Below are positions 8,616 through 18,146 of a stretch of DNA of 64,000 bases, piece by piece. The stretch is from Pedobacter glucosidilyticus (GTDB taxonomy: Bacteria > Bacteroidota > Bacteroidia > Sphingobacteriales > Sphingobacteriaceae). The DNA lies in contig NZ_DLHN01000023.1 of NCBI RefSeq assembly GCF_002483235.1, positions 1-64,000 of the forward strand. Direction: 5' to 3'. The notes below the pieces were generated by a model. It made no database searches. It saw only the letters and a program-made list of their open reading frames with translations, and was not told where the DNA came from. Both the position numbers and the translations under genes were made by a program. Every line of letters starts with the position of its first letter. Within the stretch, counting starts at the first letter, position 1.

Positions 8616-10088
8616 ATGGCATCTCATAACGAATCAATATTAAGAGAACCGTTAATTACAGGAAAGGACATTACGTATGCAAGAATTACGAATGAAGTTC
8701 TTTTACCTGTAGAAAATAAACCAAATAAAGCCTGGTGGATAGGTTTTATCGTATCAGCTTTAGGCGCTTTACTTTGGGTAGGGGCTGTAAGTTATACTTT
8801 CTATTACGGAATTGGAACTTGGGGACTAAACAAGACTGTTGGATGGGCTTGGGATATCACCGGTTTCGTATGGTGGGTAGGTATTGGTCACGCTGGAACC
8901 CTAATTTCAGCAGTACTTTTACTATTCCGTCAAAACTGGCGTAACTCCATCAACCGTTCTGCGGAGGCGATGACCATCTTCGCCGTAATATGTGCTGCTA
9001 CTTATGTAGTATCTCACATGGGACGTCCTTGGTTAGCCTACTGGCCTTTACCATTACCAAACCAATTCGGTTCATTATGGGTGAACTTCAACTCACCATT
9101 AGTATGGGACGTTTTTGCAATCTCTACTTACTTCTCAGTATCTCTTTTATTCTGGTATACAGGTCTTTTACCTGATATTGCAACCATTAGAGACAGAGCA
9201 ACAGGTTTAAAGAGAAGAATCTATTCTATCCTTTCTTTCGGTTGGACAGGTTCGGTAAAAACATGGCAACGTTTTGAAGCAGTTTCTTTAATTCTTGCAG
9301 GTGTTTCTACACCGCTGGTATTATCGGTACACACTATCGTATCTATGGACTTTGCTACCTCAGTAATTCCTGGATGGCATACCACTATATTCCCTCCATA
9401 CTTCGTTGCGGGAGCGATTTTCTCAGGTTTTGCGATGGTGCAAACCTTATTATTAATTGCTCGTAAAGTTTTAGGTTTAGAGAATTACATCACCATGTTC
9501 CATATAGAATCAATGAATAAAATCATTGTATTAACAGGTTCTATTGTGGGTGTAGCTTATTTAACAGAGCTATTTATTGCTTGGTATTCTGGTGTTGAGT
9601 ATGAGCAATATGCTTTCTTAAATAGAATTTCTGGTCCTTATTGGTGGGCTTACTGGTGTATGATGACTTGTAACGTAATCACGCCTCAGTTATTCTGGTT
9701 TAAAAAGATTAGAACAAGTATTCCTATTTCATGGGTACTATCGATTATTGTAAACATCGGTATGTGGTTTGAGCGTTTCGTGATTATCGTTACCTCACTT
9801 CACAGAGATTACATCCCATCAAGTTGGGCTATGTTTTATCCAACATGGGTAGATATATCCATATTTGTTGGCTCAATTGGTTTGTTCTTCACTTTATTCT
9901 TATTGTTCATCAGAGTATTACCATCAGTTGCTATGGCAGAGGTAAAATTATTGGTGAAAACTTCTTCTGAACAAAGCAAAAAGAAACTATTAGATGCTGG
10001 AGTTATTAAGCCAGAAGAAGCAGAGTATTACAAAGAGTCTTTAACCAAGTTTGATAGTGTAGATCAGGCAGATTACGCAAAAATTTAA
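8616..10088 (+). CDS. actC: Alternative complex III subunit C, NrfD/PsrC-like quinol-binding membrane protein
   Basis: This 490-residue polytopic protein has about ten hydrophobic helices and the NrfD/PsrC features, such as GFVWWVGIGHAGTLISAVLLL and SIMDFA-type segments after VLSVHTIVSMDFA. In alternative complex III, ActC holds the quinol-oxidation site and passes electrons to the ActB clusters; the His in GIGHAG is in the region linked to quinol binding. It follows actB by 24 bases and precedes actD by 2 bases, so the genes are co-transcribed. ActF later in the operon is its paralogue. Confidence 0.93.
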   Translation: MASHNESILREPLITGKDITYARITNEVLLPVENKPNKAWWIGFIVSALGALLWVGAVSYTFYYGIGTWGLNKTVGWAWDITGFVWWVGIGHAGTLISAVLLLFRQNWRNSINRSAEAMTIFAVICAATYVVSHMGRPWLAYWPLPLPNQFGSLWVNFNSPLVWDVFAISTYFSVSLLFWYTGLLPDIATIRDRATGLKRRIYSILSFGWTGSVKTWQRFEAVSLILAGVSTPLVLSVHTIVSMDFATSVIPGWHTTIFPPYFVAGAIFSGFAMVQTLLLIARKVLGLENYITMFHIESMNKIIVLTGSIVGVAYLTELFIAWYSGVEYEQYAFLNRISGPYWWAYWCMMTCNVITPQLFWFKKIRTSIPISWVLSIIVNIGMWFERFVIIVTSLHRDYIPSSWAMFYPTWVDISIFVGSIGLFFTLFLLFIRVLPSVAMAEVKLLVKTSSEQSKKKLLDAGVIKPEEAEYYKESLTKFDSVDQADYAKI

Positions 10089-10090
10089 CA

Positions 10091-10627
10091 ATGAGCAATA
10101 TCAAGTATATTTTAGGACATTTTGAAGATCCGGATGACATGATGCATGGGATCGACAAGCTAAAAGAAAATAATATTAGCATTTACGATGCTTACACACC
10201 AATGCCTATACACGGTATAGAAGACAAGCTAGGTGTTAAAAGAAGTAGGTTACCTATTGTAGCATTTATATGTGGTATTACCGGAACTTTTACAGCTTTC
10301 TCCATGATTTATTATATGATGGTACATGACTGGCCGATGAATGTTGGTGGTAAACCGGCCTTTGCTTTTCCAGATTTTGTTCCTATCATGTTTGAGTTAA
10401 CCGTATTATTTTGTGCTTACGGTATGGGTATAGCTTTCTTCTTCAGAACACATTTGTTCCCAGGAAGAGCGCCTAGAGTGATGGATTTAAGAGCAACAGA
10501 TGATCGTTTCATCATTGCAGTTGATGCTAATGAAAATGCAGATCATGATAGAATAAATGCGCTATTAAAAGATGCTGGTGCTGTAGAAATTAAGCACAAT
10601 GAAAGGAGATATGTAAGTTATGAATAA
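10091..10627 (+). CDS. actD: Alternative complex III subunit D (DUF3341)
   Basis: The 178-residue protein has a short soluble N-terminus (ILGHFEDPDDMMHGIDKLKENN), two transmembrane helices (about 57-80 and 96-118, the latter MFELTVLFCAYGMGIAFFF) and a soluble C-terminal domain with DDRFIIAVDA. This is the DUF3341 family, known as ActD, which packs against ActC on the cytoplasmic side. It overlaps actE by 8 bases, which suggests coupled translation. Confidence 0.9.
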   Translation: MSNIKYILGHFEDPDDMMHGIDKLKENNISIYDAYTPMPIHGIEDKLGVKRSRLPIVAFICGITGTFTAFSMIYYMMVHDWPMNVGGKPAFAFPDFVPIMFELTVLFCAYGMGIAFFFRTHLFPGRAPRVMDLRATDDRFIIAVDANENADHDRINALLKDAGAVEIKHNERRYVSYE

Positions 10628-11201
10628 GACCAGTATATTAGGTTTGGCATTCTTAGCCATTACCGCTATAACCGTGATGAGCTCTTGCAAAGATAAGAGT
10701 AAACCAGGTTTAGAGTATGCTCCGAATATGTATGACGCAATAGCTTACAATCCGGATCAGAAGAACCCAAATTTCGCAGATGGTAAAACAGCACAAGTTC
10801 CACCTAGCGGAACCAACCCAATAGGTTATGCTCGTTTTAACTATCCAGAAACAAGAGAAGGTTACGATGCAGCAAGTGCTGGTGTGGTAAATCCACTTCC
10901 TGTAACTCAAAAGAATCTGGAAGAGGGAAAACAACTTTACGTTGCTATGTGCGGTCCTTGTCATGGTCCTCAAGGTAAAGGAAATGGTTCTATTGTAGAA
11001 TTGGGTAAATATCCTGCGCCTCCATCATATTCAACAGGTGTATCCTCAAGAGGTGGTGCCATGAAGGATTTAACAGATGGTAAAATTTACCATACCATTC
11101 AATATGGTATAAACCTAATGGGATCTTACGCTTCGCAACTTTCTCCTGAGGAAAGATGGCAAGTCGTAATGTATGTTCGTGAATTACAAAAAATACAATA
11201 A
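10620..11201 (+). CDS. actE: Alternative complex III subunit E, monoheme cytochrome c lipoprotein
   Basis: The 193-residue protein begins with a lipoprotein signal, MNKTSILGLAFLAITAITVMSSC (Cys23). A class-I cytochrome c domain follows with CGPCHG near residue 117 and a distal Met in NLMGSYASQLSPEERWQVVMYVRELQ. ActE is the electron exit point of alternative complex III and hands electrons to the oxidase. The ActA N-terminus in this genome carries another monoheme domain, so two candidate exit cytochromes exist. Confidence 0.92.
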   Translation: MNKTSILGLAFLAITAITVMSSCKDKSKPGLEYAPNMYDAIAYNPDQKNPNFADGKTAQVPPSGTNPIGYARFNYPETREGYDAASAGVVNPLPVTQKNLEEGKQLYVAMCGPCHGPQGKGNGSIVELGKYPAPPSYSTGVSSRGGAMKDLTDGKIYHTIQYGINLMGSYASQLSPEERWQVVMYVRELQKIQ

Positions 11202-11217
11202 TTGATTAAGATATAAA

Positions 11218-12438
11218 ATGGGAGCTCATCATCATACATACAATTTTTCAGAGCAGTATGAATTCTCTGGAAAAGCCAAAACTTACAGTTTAATAGCTAT
11301 CGTTATTGGTATTGCTGCTATAGCTTTTGGTTTCTTAACTGGACACGCAGAACGCACTTTTGCTAATCTGTTGTTAATGAGTTATTACTTTACCTGTATT
11401 TGTGCTGCTGGATTGTTTTTCATAGCCGTACAATTCGTAGCTCAGGCAGGTTGGTCTGCAGGTTTAATAAGAATACCTCAGGCATTTGCTAAGGTTTTAC
11501 CTATTGCCAGCATTATTTTAGTAATCGTTGTAGCAGCTGGTTTATTTAGCCATAATCTTTACCACCACTGGAACCATGAGGGTATAACAGATCCAACTTC
11601 TCCTAATTACGATGCGTTAATTGCAGGGAAAGCAGGTTACCTAAATGTTCCTTTCTTCTTAACAAGATTGGTGTTCTTTTTAGCTTTATATTGCATCTTT
11701 GCCGTTCTTCTACCAAAATTATCTAATAATGAGGATTTAGAAGGAGGCTTAAATAGCTACAAAAAGAGTATTAAATATTCTGCTATATTTCTAGTAATCT
11801 TCGGATTTACTACTCCAATCTGGGCATTTGATGTGATCATGTCTTTAGAAGCTCACTGGTTCTCTACCATGTTTGGTTGGTATAACTTTGCTGCAATGTG
11901 GGTAACTGGTTTAGCGACTATAGCCATTACAGTAATTTTACTAAAAAAATCAGGTTACTTAGGTTGGATTAACGAAAACCACTTACATGATTTAGGAAAG
12001 TTTGTTTTTGCTTTCTCTATCTTCTGGACTTATGTATGGTTTGCACAGTTTTTATTGATTTATTATGCAAACATTCCTGAGGAAACTGTGTATTTCTATA
12101 AGAGATTTGAGCCTGAATATTTACCATGGTTTTGGGTTAATATCGTTGTAAACTTTGTTGCTCCGTTGTTAATCTTAATGACCAGAGATGCTAAGCGTAA
12201 GACAAATATGTTATTGTTTGTTTGTATCGTTATCATTTGTGGACACTGGTTAGATTATTATATGATGATTATGCCTGGTACTGTTGAGTCGCATAGAGGT
12301 TTCGGAATTATTGAAGTAGGAACGTTTTTAGGATTTGTTGGATTATTTACTTTCTTCATGTTAAATGCACTTAGTAAAGCTGCTTTAGCGCCTAAAAATC
12401 ATCCTTTCTTACAGGAAAGTGTACATCATCACATTTAA
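11218..12438 (+). CDS. actF: Alternative complex III subunit F
   Basis: This 406-residue polytopic protein is the ActC paralogue. It has about ten helices and the signature WAFDVIMSLEAHWFSTMFGWYNFA and HWLDYYMMIMPGT segments. In the family it lacks a working quinol site and is thought to take part in proton movement or scaffolding. The His-rich N-terminus (MGAHHHTYNF) and C-terminus (SVHHHI) are ordinary for the group. It is followed by coxB after 21 bases, placing complex III and the oxidase in one operon. Confidence 0.92.
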   Translation: MGAHHHTYNFSEQYEFSGKAKTYSLIAIVIGIAAIAFGFLTGHAERTFANLLLMSYYFTCICAAGLFFIAVQFVAQAGWSAGLIRIPQAFAKVLPIASIILVIVVAAGLFSHNLYHHWNHEGITDPTSPNYDALIAGKAGYLNVPFFLTRLVFFLALYCIFAVLLPKLSNNEDLEGGLNSYKKSIKYSAIFLVIFGFTTPIWAFDVIMSLEAHWFSTMFGWYNFAAMWVTGLATIAITVILLKKSGYLGWINENHLHDLGKFVFAFSIFWTYVWFAQFLLIYYANIPEETVYFYKRFEPEYLPWFWVNIVVNFVAPLLILMTRDAKRKTNMLLFVCIVIICGHWLDYYMMIMPGTVESHRGFGIIEVGTFLGFVGLFTFFMLNALSKAALAPKNHPFLQESVHHHI

Positions 12439-12459
12439 TATTTATAGATACTTAGAGAT

Positions 12460-13638
12460 ATGAACTTGAAAAAGTATTTTAATTTAAAAAGCTTGTTTAC
12501 TGCATTTGCCCTAGTAGGTTTATCGCTAGGACAGGTTATGGCTCAAGCTACAGAGGAAGCTGCTAAGAATGAAGGTTTGGGTAAGACTGTTTCTTACTAT
12601 ATCTTATTATTCTTATTAGCGTGTGTGTTTATTGGTATTATTGGTAAAGTTTTACAGGTTTATGAATTAACCCGTAAAATTCAAGGTAAGAAGAGCGGTA
12701 TTGCCTGGGATAAATTCAACGGTGCAATGTTTGCAGCGGCATTAATCTTAGGTTTGTATGGTGCTTATTGGTCTTATGCAGAACATGGTAGTTTAATATT
12801 GCCAGAGTCTGCCTCAGAGCATGGGGTTGCTATTGACAGTATGTTTAATGTTACGCTTATCATTACCACTTTTGTGTTTGTGGTAACACACATCATACTA
12901 TTCTTATTTGCATACAAGTATAAACATAGCAAAAAGCGTACTGCTTATTATTATCCTCATAACAATACTTTAGAGAAATACTGGACTATTATTCCTGCTA
13001 TAGCTTTAACGGTATTGGTTTTAATGGGTTTCTTTATTTGGAGAGGCATCACCAATATTCCAAAAGACCAAATGGCTAGTGCAATACAAATTGATGTTAC
13101 TGCGCACCAGTTTGCTTGGGACGTTAGGTACGCCGGAAAAGATAATGTAAATGGTAGAAAGAATTATAAACTTATTGGAAGTTTAAATGGGCTAAACAAT
13201 TTGGGTTTAGATTTGTCTGATAATAGAAATAATGACGATTTAAAAGTGAACGAGATTGTGCTTCCGGTTAATAAATCAGTAAGATTTACCATTGGTTCTC
13301 AAGATGTATTACACAGCTTTTACATGCCTCATTTTAGAGTTCAGATGAATGCTGTTCCTGGAATGCCAACTTTCTTCCAGTTTACCCCAAAAATTACTAC
13401 TGCAGAAATGCAAGAGAAAACTAACAATCCTGAATTCAATTATCAGTTGTACTGCGCTAAAATTTGTGGAGGTTCTCATTACAACATGAAGTTTTTGGTA
13501 AAAGTTGTTTCTGAAAAAGAATATCAAGAGTGGTTGAAAGAGCAAAAACCAATTGTTACTGAGGAAATGAAGAAAGAGTACCAGTTAGCTTTAAGCAAAC
13601 AAAACTCTGTTAATAATCAAATTGCGTTAAATAACTAA
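12460..13638 (+). CDS. coxB: Cytochrome c oxidase subunit II (CuA)
   Basis: Subunit II accepts electrons from cytochrome c through its CuA centre. The protein (392 residues) has a cleavable signal ending near QVMAQA (about 29), then four hydrophobic helices (roughly 45-66, 87-106, 125-150, 172-195), two more than the usual hairpin. The periplasmic cupredoxin domain holds DVLHSFYMPHFRVQ and the CuA signature with Cys332, Cys336, His340 and Met343 (YCAKICGGSHYNM). All ligands are present. No fused cytochrome c domain follows, so it is aa3-like rather than caa3 in this subunit. Confidence 0.93.
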   Translation: MNLKKYFNLKSLFTAFALVGLSLGQVMAQATEEAAKNEGLGKTVSYYILLFLLACVFIGIIGKVLQVYELTRKIQGKKSGIAWDKFNGAMFAAALILGLYGAYWSYAEHGSLILPESASEHGVAIDSMFNVTLIITTFVFVVTHIILFLFAYKYKHSKKRTAYYYPHNNTLEKYWTIIPAIALTVLVLMGFFIWRGITNIPKDQMASAIQIDVTAHQFAWDVRYAGKDNVNGRKNYKLIGSLNGLNNLGLDLSDNRNNDDLKVNEIVLPVNKSVRFTIGSQDVLHSFYMPHFRVQMNAVPGMPTFFQFTPKITTAEMQEKTNNPEFNYQLYCAKICGGSHYNMKFLVKVVSEKEYQEWLKEQKPIVTEEMKKEYQLALSKQNSVNNQIALNN

Positions 13639-13655
13639 TTATAATAAAAGGAGAT

Positions 13656-15548
13656 ATGGCAACAGCTGCTATTCATAACCCAACTGCAACACATCACGAT
13701 GAGCATCATGATCATGCTCATCACCATGAGACTTTCTTGACTAAATATGTATTTAGCCAAGACCATAAGATGATTGCAAAGCAATTCCTAATCACGGGTA
13801 TCGTGATGGGGGTTATTGCTATGATTTTATCTATTCTATTTAGGATTCAATTAGCTTATCCAGACCAAAGCTTCCCTTTATTTGAAGTTTTACTAGGTAA
13901 ATTTGCTCCTGAAGGTAGATTAGATCCTAATTTTTACTTATCTCTAGTTACGATACACGGTACCATCATGGTATTCTTTGTATTAACTGCTGGTTTAAGT
14001 GGAACTTTTTCAAACTTATTAATCCCTTTACAATTAGGAGCGAGAGATATGGCTTCTCCGTTCATGAATATGCTTTCATACTGGTTCTTTTTTACTGCTA
14101 GTGTGATTATGCTTTCAACCTTCTTTATAGAATCAGGACCTGCTGGTGCTGGATGGACTATCTATCCTCCTTTATCTGCTGTTGCTAAATCTATGCCTGG
14201 TTCTGGGCTAGGAATGACTTTGTGGTTAGTATCTATGACATTATTTGTTGCTTCTTCTTTAATTGGAGGTATCAATTATATTTCTACGGTATTAAACATG
14301 CGTACTAAAGGTATGGACCTTTGGAAAATGCCTTTAACCATTTGGTCATTCTTTTTAACTGCTATTGTAGGTTTATTATCATTCCCAGTATTAGTTGCTG
14401 CGGTAGTATTATTAATCTTTGATAGAAGTTTTGGAACATCATTCTATTTATCAGACATCTATGTTGCTGGACAAGCTTTACCTAATGAAGGTGGTAGCCC
14501 AATCCTTTGGCAACACTTATTCTGGTTCTTAGGTCACCCAGAAGTTTACATCGTATTGATGCCTGCATTAGGTATTACCTCTGAAGTAATCGCAACAAAC
14601 GCTCGTAAGCCTATTTTTGGTTACCATGCAATGGTTTACTCTTTAATTGGTATTACCGTATTATCATTTATCGTTTGGGGTCACCACATGTTTGTAACAG
14701 GTATGAATCCATTCCTTGGAGGTGTATTCATGATTACAACCTTGATTATTGCGGTTCCATCAGCGGTAAAAACTTTCAACTATCTTGCAACTTTATGGAA
14801 AGGTAATATCAGATTTACGCCAGCAATGTTATTTGCTATTGGTTTGGTTTCTTTCTTTATTTCAGGAGGTTTAACGGGTATATTCTTAGGTAATGCTGCT
14901 TTAGATATCAATTTACACGATACGTATTTTGTGGTTGCTCACTTCCACTTGGTAATGGGTTCTGCAGCTATATTTGGCATGTTGTCTGGTATTTATCACT
15001 GGTTCCCTAAAATGTTTGGAAGATTAATGAATGCTAAATTGGGTTACCTACATTTCTGGTTAACTTTTATTTCTGCTTACTTGGTATTCTTCCCAATGCA
15101 CTTTATGGGTTTAGATGGTGTTCCTCGTAGATATTACTCTTTTACAGAGTTTGAGTCGATGAATGAATGGTTATCTGTTAACGTATTTGTAACATGGGCA
15201 GCCATTTTAGGAGCAGTAGCTCAGGTAGCTTTCTTATGGAATTTCTTCTATTCTATTTTCTTTGGAGAGAAATCTACTCAAAACCCTTGGGAGTCTACAA
15301 CTTTAGAATGGACTACTCCAGTAGAGCGTATACATGGTAACTGGCCAGGAGAAATTCCAACGATTTACCGTTGGCCTTATGATTATAGCAAACCTGGTCA
15401 TAGTACAGATTTTATCCCACAAACAACTCCTCTTTCTGAAACTATGAGTTCTAATATGCCTCATGATTTTGAAGGTAATGAAGAAGCAGAGAGAATACAA
15501 GAAGAGTGGAATGCTAAAAATGTAAACAACACAGAAGAAGTTAAATAA
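13656..15548 (+). CDS. coxA: Cytochrome c oxidase subunit I
   Basis: Subunit I is the oxygen-reducing, proton-pumping core with twelve helices (630 residues). It has a His-rich N-terminus, the low-spin heme His in VTIHGTIMVFF, the CuB/cross-link motif GHPEVYIVLMP, the CuB pair in WGHHMF, and the heme ligands in HDTYFVVAHFHLVMG. The GHPEV signature marks the A1 branch of heme-copper oxidases. A GGAGATATG ribosome-site-like stretch lies just before the ATG. The gene ends before a strong hairpin, so this is probably the end of the first respiratory transcript. Confidence 0.95.
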   Translation: MATAAIHNPTATHHDEHHDHAHHHETFLTKYVFSQDHKMIAKQFLITGIVMGVIAMILSILFRIQLAYPDQSFPLFEVLLGKFAPEGRLDPNFYLSLVTIHGTIMVFFVLTAGLSGTFSNLLIPLQLGARDMASPFMNMLSYWFFFTASVIMLSTFFIESGPAGAGWTIYPPLSAVAKSMPGSGLGMTLWLVSMTLFVASSLIGGINYISTVLNMRTKGMDLWKMPLTIWSFFLTAIVGLLSFPVLVAAVVLLIFDRSFGTSFYLSDIYVAGQALPNEGGSPILWQHLFWFLGHPEVYIVLMPALGITSEVIATNARKPIFGYHAMVYSLIGITVLSFIVWGHHMFVTGMNPFLGGVFMITTLIIAVPSAVKTFNYLATLWKGNIRFTPAMLFAIGLVSFFISGGLTGIFLGNAALDINLHDTYFVVAHFHLVMGSAAIFGMLSGIYHWFPKMFGRLMNAKLGYLHFWLTFISAYLVFFPMHFMGLDGVPRRYYSFTEFESMNEWLSVNVFVTWAAILGAVAQVAFLWNFFYSIFFGEKSTQNPWESTTLEWTTPVERIHGNWPGEIPTIYRWPYDYSKPGHSTDFIPQTTPLSETMSSNMPHDFEGNEEAERIQEEWNAKNVNNTEEVK

Positions 15549-15567
15549 TTTCTTATAGACTAGATAG

Positions 15568-15613
15568 CATGGGGTATCTTGTAAGTATAAGCTTACCGAT
15601 ACCCCATGTTTAT
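15568..15613 (+). terminator. Hairpin terminator after coxA
   Basis: CATGGGGTATC (15568-15578) pairs with GATACCCCATG (15598-15608), with an inner GTAAG/CTTAC stem, followed by a short T-rich stretch. It separates the act/coxBA block from the ctaA block. Confidence 0.75.
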
Positions 15614-15623
15614 ATAAAGAATC

Positions 15624-16685
15624 ATGATGCTTAAGGGTGAAAGTAGATTTATTAGGGTTAATTTAATTACAATAATAGCTCTCTTTTTATTGATTTTGGC
15701 GGGTGGAGTAGTAAGAAGTACTGGTTCTGGTATGGGTTGTCCTGATTGGCCTAAGTGTTTTGATCAATATATACCCCCAACGGATGTATCCCAACTTCCG
15801 GCTGATTATAAAGAAAAGTATGTTGCACAGCGTTTGCAAAAAAACGAGCGTTTTGCTAAGATGCTTGATAAAGCAGGCTATTCTGATTTAGCTTATAAAA
15901 TACGTCATGATGAAGCTATTAAACTTCCTGAGGAGTTTAATGCAGCTAAAACTTATACAGAATATATCAATAGGTTAATTGGAGCTCTTACAGGTATATT
16001 CCTATTACTTTGTTTAGTTTATTCCAGGGTTTATTTAAAATCAGCCACAAGAATATTTGCGCTGAGTTTATTGAATGTTGTATTGGTTGTTTTTCAAGCT
16101 TGGTTAGGCTCAATTGTAGTTTCTACCAATCTCGTGGCGTGGATTATTACTTTACACATGCTTTTAGCCGTACTGATTATTGCTATTTGTATTTATACCT
16201 ATCATGCGGCAAAAGCATTAAGAGAAACTCATAAAGAAGCGAAATCTTCACCCTTTATCTATGCACTTACACTTATAGCTTTGGTTTTATCCGTGATACA
16301 AATAACACTAGGAACCGAGGTAAGAGAAGAAATAGATGCAGTTTTAGATAAATTCCCTGATTTACAAAGAGCAGAATGGCTATGGGAAGTTGGCAGGGTT
16401 TATACTTATCATAAAGATTTAGCTTTGGCAGTAGTTTTAGTGAACAGTGTAATTTTTTATCTTTTATATAAAAGCTTTAGAAGCACTAGGTACTTTACTT
16501 ACGGTACTTACATGATTATTTTAATAGGAATACAAATATTGAGTGGTTTAATTTTAGATAAATTTGCAATGCCTCCATTTGCACAGTCGTTACATATTTT
16601 ATTTGCTACCCTCATGTTTGGAGCACAATTTTATCTTTTACTCTTGCTAAAGCCAGCGTTTAGCCAAAACAAACAAGATAAGTGA
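15624..16685 (+). CDS. ctaA: Heme A synthase (CtaA/Cox15 family)
   Basis: CtaA oxidises the heme O methyl group to give heme A for the oxidase. The protein (353 residues) has eight hydrophobic segments, the GGVVRSTGSGMGCPDWPKC motif with the Cys39/Cys45 pair of the first outer loop, and later histidines in LHMLLAV, YTYHKDLALA and QSLHILFATL. In the EYINR motif the position that is normally the first heme-binding His is Asn116, while the catalytic-type Glu113 is kept. Two ATGs lie in tandem (15624 and 15627); either could start. It is followed by ctaB after one base. Confidence 0.88.
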   Translation: MMLKGESRFIRVNLITIIALFLLILAGGVVRSTGSGMGCPDWPKCFDQYIPPTDVSQLPADYKEKYVAQRLQKNERFAKMLDKAGYSDLAYKIRHDEAIKLPEEFNAAKTYTEYINRLIGALTGIFLLLCLVYSRVYLKSATRIFALSLLNVVLVVFQAWLGSIVVSTNLVAWIITLHMLLAVLIIAICIYTYHAAKALRETHKEAKSSPFIYALTLIALVLSVIQITLGTEVREEIDAVLDKFPDLQRAEWLWEVGRVYTYHKDLALAVVLVNSVIFYLLYKSFRSTRYFTYGTYMIILIGIQILSGLILDKFAMPPFAQSLHILFATLMFGAQFYLLLLLKPAFSQNKQDK

Positions 16686-16686
16686 T

Positions 16687-17532
16687 ATGAAGGATTTTAA
16701 AAATCTGGTTAAATTAAGGCTTACACTTTTAGTAGTATTTTCTGCTTCCATCTCCTTTTTAATAGCTGAGGAAAGCAGAGAAGCTATCCATTGGATAAAT
16801 TGGATTAAATTGGTTATTGGAGGTTTTTTAGTTACCTCAGCAGCTAATGGATTTAACGAAATTATAGAGAAAGACTTAGATAAATTGATGACTAGAACAG
16901 CGGATAGGCCACTTCCTTCGGGGAGGATGACCAACGGACAAGCTTTGGTTTTAAGTCTCATGATGGGGATATTTGGAACTTATCTTTTAGGAAGTTTAAA
17001 TTTAACTACGGGTCTGCTATCTGTTTTCTCTATCCTTTTTTACGCATTTATATACACCCCTTTAAAAAGAAAAAGCCCTATTGCAGTATTTGTAGGTGCC
17101 ATACCTGGTGCTTTACCTCCATTAATTGGATATGTAGCTGCACATGGAAAAATAGACCATATCGCTTTGATATTATTTGCCATACAATTTGTTTGGCAAT
17201 TCCCTCATTTCTGGGCCATCGCTTGGGTTTTAGACGATGATTATAAAAAAGCAGGTTTTAGATTATTACCTACAACCAAAAGGGATAAGGTAAGTGCTGG
17301 GATAACGCTACTATCTACTATAATTTTAATTCCGGTAAGTTTATTGCCAACTATTTATGGTTTTGGGGGTTATACTATAGCAGGGGTTTCCCTGATAGCT
17401 GGCATTCTTTTTATGTACTATGCTTTTAAACTGTATCTGGATTTAGAAGTAAAATCAGCACAAAAATTAATGTTTGCTAGTTTTATTTATTTACCAATTG
17501 TTCAATTAGTTTTATTATTTAATCTTACATAG
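16687..17532 (+). CDS. ctaB: Protoheme IX farnesyltransferase (heme O synthase)
   Basis: CtaB transfers a farnesyl group to heme B to give heme O, the substrate of CtaA. The UbiA-fold protein (281 residues) shows the prenyl-diphosphate motif NGFNEIIEKDLDKLMTRTADRPLP and the second aspartate motif WVLDDDYKKAGFRLLP, and about nine helices. The size is typical. It sits between ctaA and a subunit III gene, with its stop directly abutting the next ATG at 17533. Confidence 0.93.
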   Translation: MKDFKNLVKLRLTLLVVFSASISFLIAEESREAIHWINWIKLVIGGFLVTSAANGFNEIIEKDLDKLMTRTADRPLPSGRMTNGQALVLSLMMGIFGTYLLGSLNLTTGLLSVFSILFYAFIYTPLKRKSPIAVFVGAIPGALPPLIGYVAAHGKIDHIALILFAIQFVWQFPHFWAIAWVLDDDYKKAGFRLLPTTKRDKVSAGITLLSTIILIPVSLLPTIYGFGGYTIAGVSLIAGILFMYYAFKLYLDLEVKSAQKLMFASFIYLPIVQLVLLFNLT

Positions 17533-18111
17533 ATGCAAAATTTAAATAAAGAAGTAGACAGGTATAACCTGCAGCCTAAGAAATTTATCATGTGGCTGTT
17601 TATGATATCATCTATCATATTTTTTGCAGGTTTAACAAGTGGTTTTATTGTTTACTCTGGCGATGGAGCGGGTAAAACACTCAATGTGGCTTTACCACAA
17701 GCCTTTATTTACAGTACCCTTGTCATTGTATTAAGTAGTGCAACCATGCATTGGGCTTATTTACAAACCAAAAGGTTAAAGTTTGGCAACCAGCGTTTGG
17801 GTTTATGGCTTACCTTATTGTTAGGTATAGTTTTTATTGTGATGCAAGTTTATGGATGGTCTGTTTGGACGAATCTAGGCGTGTTTTTTATCAATTCTAA
17901 CGCCACCATAAGCTTTGTTTACGCATTTACTTTTTTACATATTATTCATATCTTGGCGGGGCTAATTATTATAATTACAGCGCTAATAAGCAGTTATAAG
18001 AAGCTACCAAATGTCATTAATTTATTTAGGATGGAAATCGCATCTATTTTTTGGCATTTTGTAGATATTCTATGGATTTATTTATACGTTTTCTTACTTT
18101 TGAACCAGTAG
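17533..18111 (+). CDS. Cytochrome c oxidase subunit III-like protein (first copy)
   Basis: The 192-residue protein has five helices and ends FWHFVDILWIYLYVFLLLNQ, the C-terminal signature of heme-copper oxidase subunit III. An internal HIIHILAGLIIIITAL segment is also characteristic. It is shorter than and only distantly similar to the second copy that follows at 18147. Subunit III stabilises subunit I and its proton entry. Having two adjacent subunit III genes is known in Bacteroidota clusters; I cannot say which one is in the final complex. Confidence 0.85.
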   Translation: MQNLNKEVDRYNLQPKKFIMWLFMISSIIFFAGLTSGFIVYSGDGAGKTLNVALPQAFIYSTLVIVLSSATMHWAYLQTKRLKFGNQRLGLWLTLLLGIVFIVMQVYGWSVWTNLGVFFINSNATISFVYAFTFLHIIHILAGLIIIITALISSYKKLPNVINLFRMEIASIFWHFVDILWIYLYVFLLLNQ

Positions 18112-18146
18112 AATTTTTACGAAGAATTTACAAGCAATAATTTTTG

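Noticed and set aside
18144..18146. TTG at 18144 as start of the second subunit III gene
   Set aside because: An ATG follows directly at 18147 in the same frame and is the ordinary choice.
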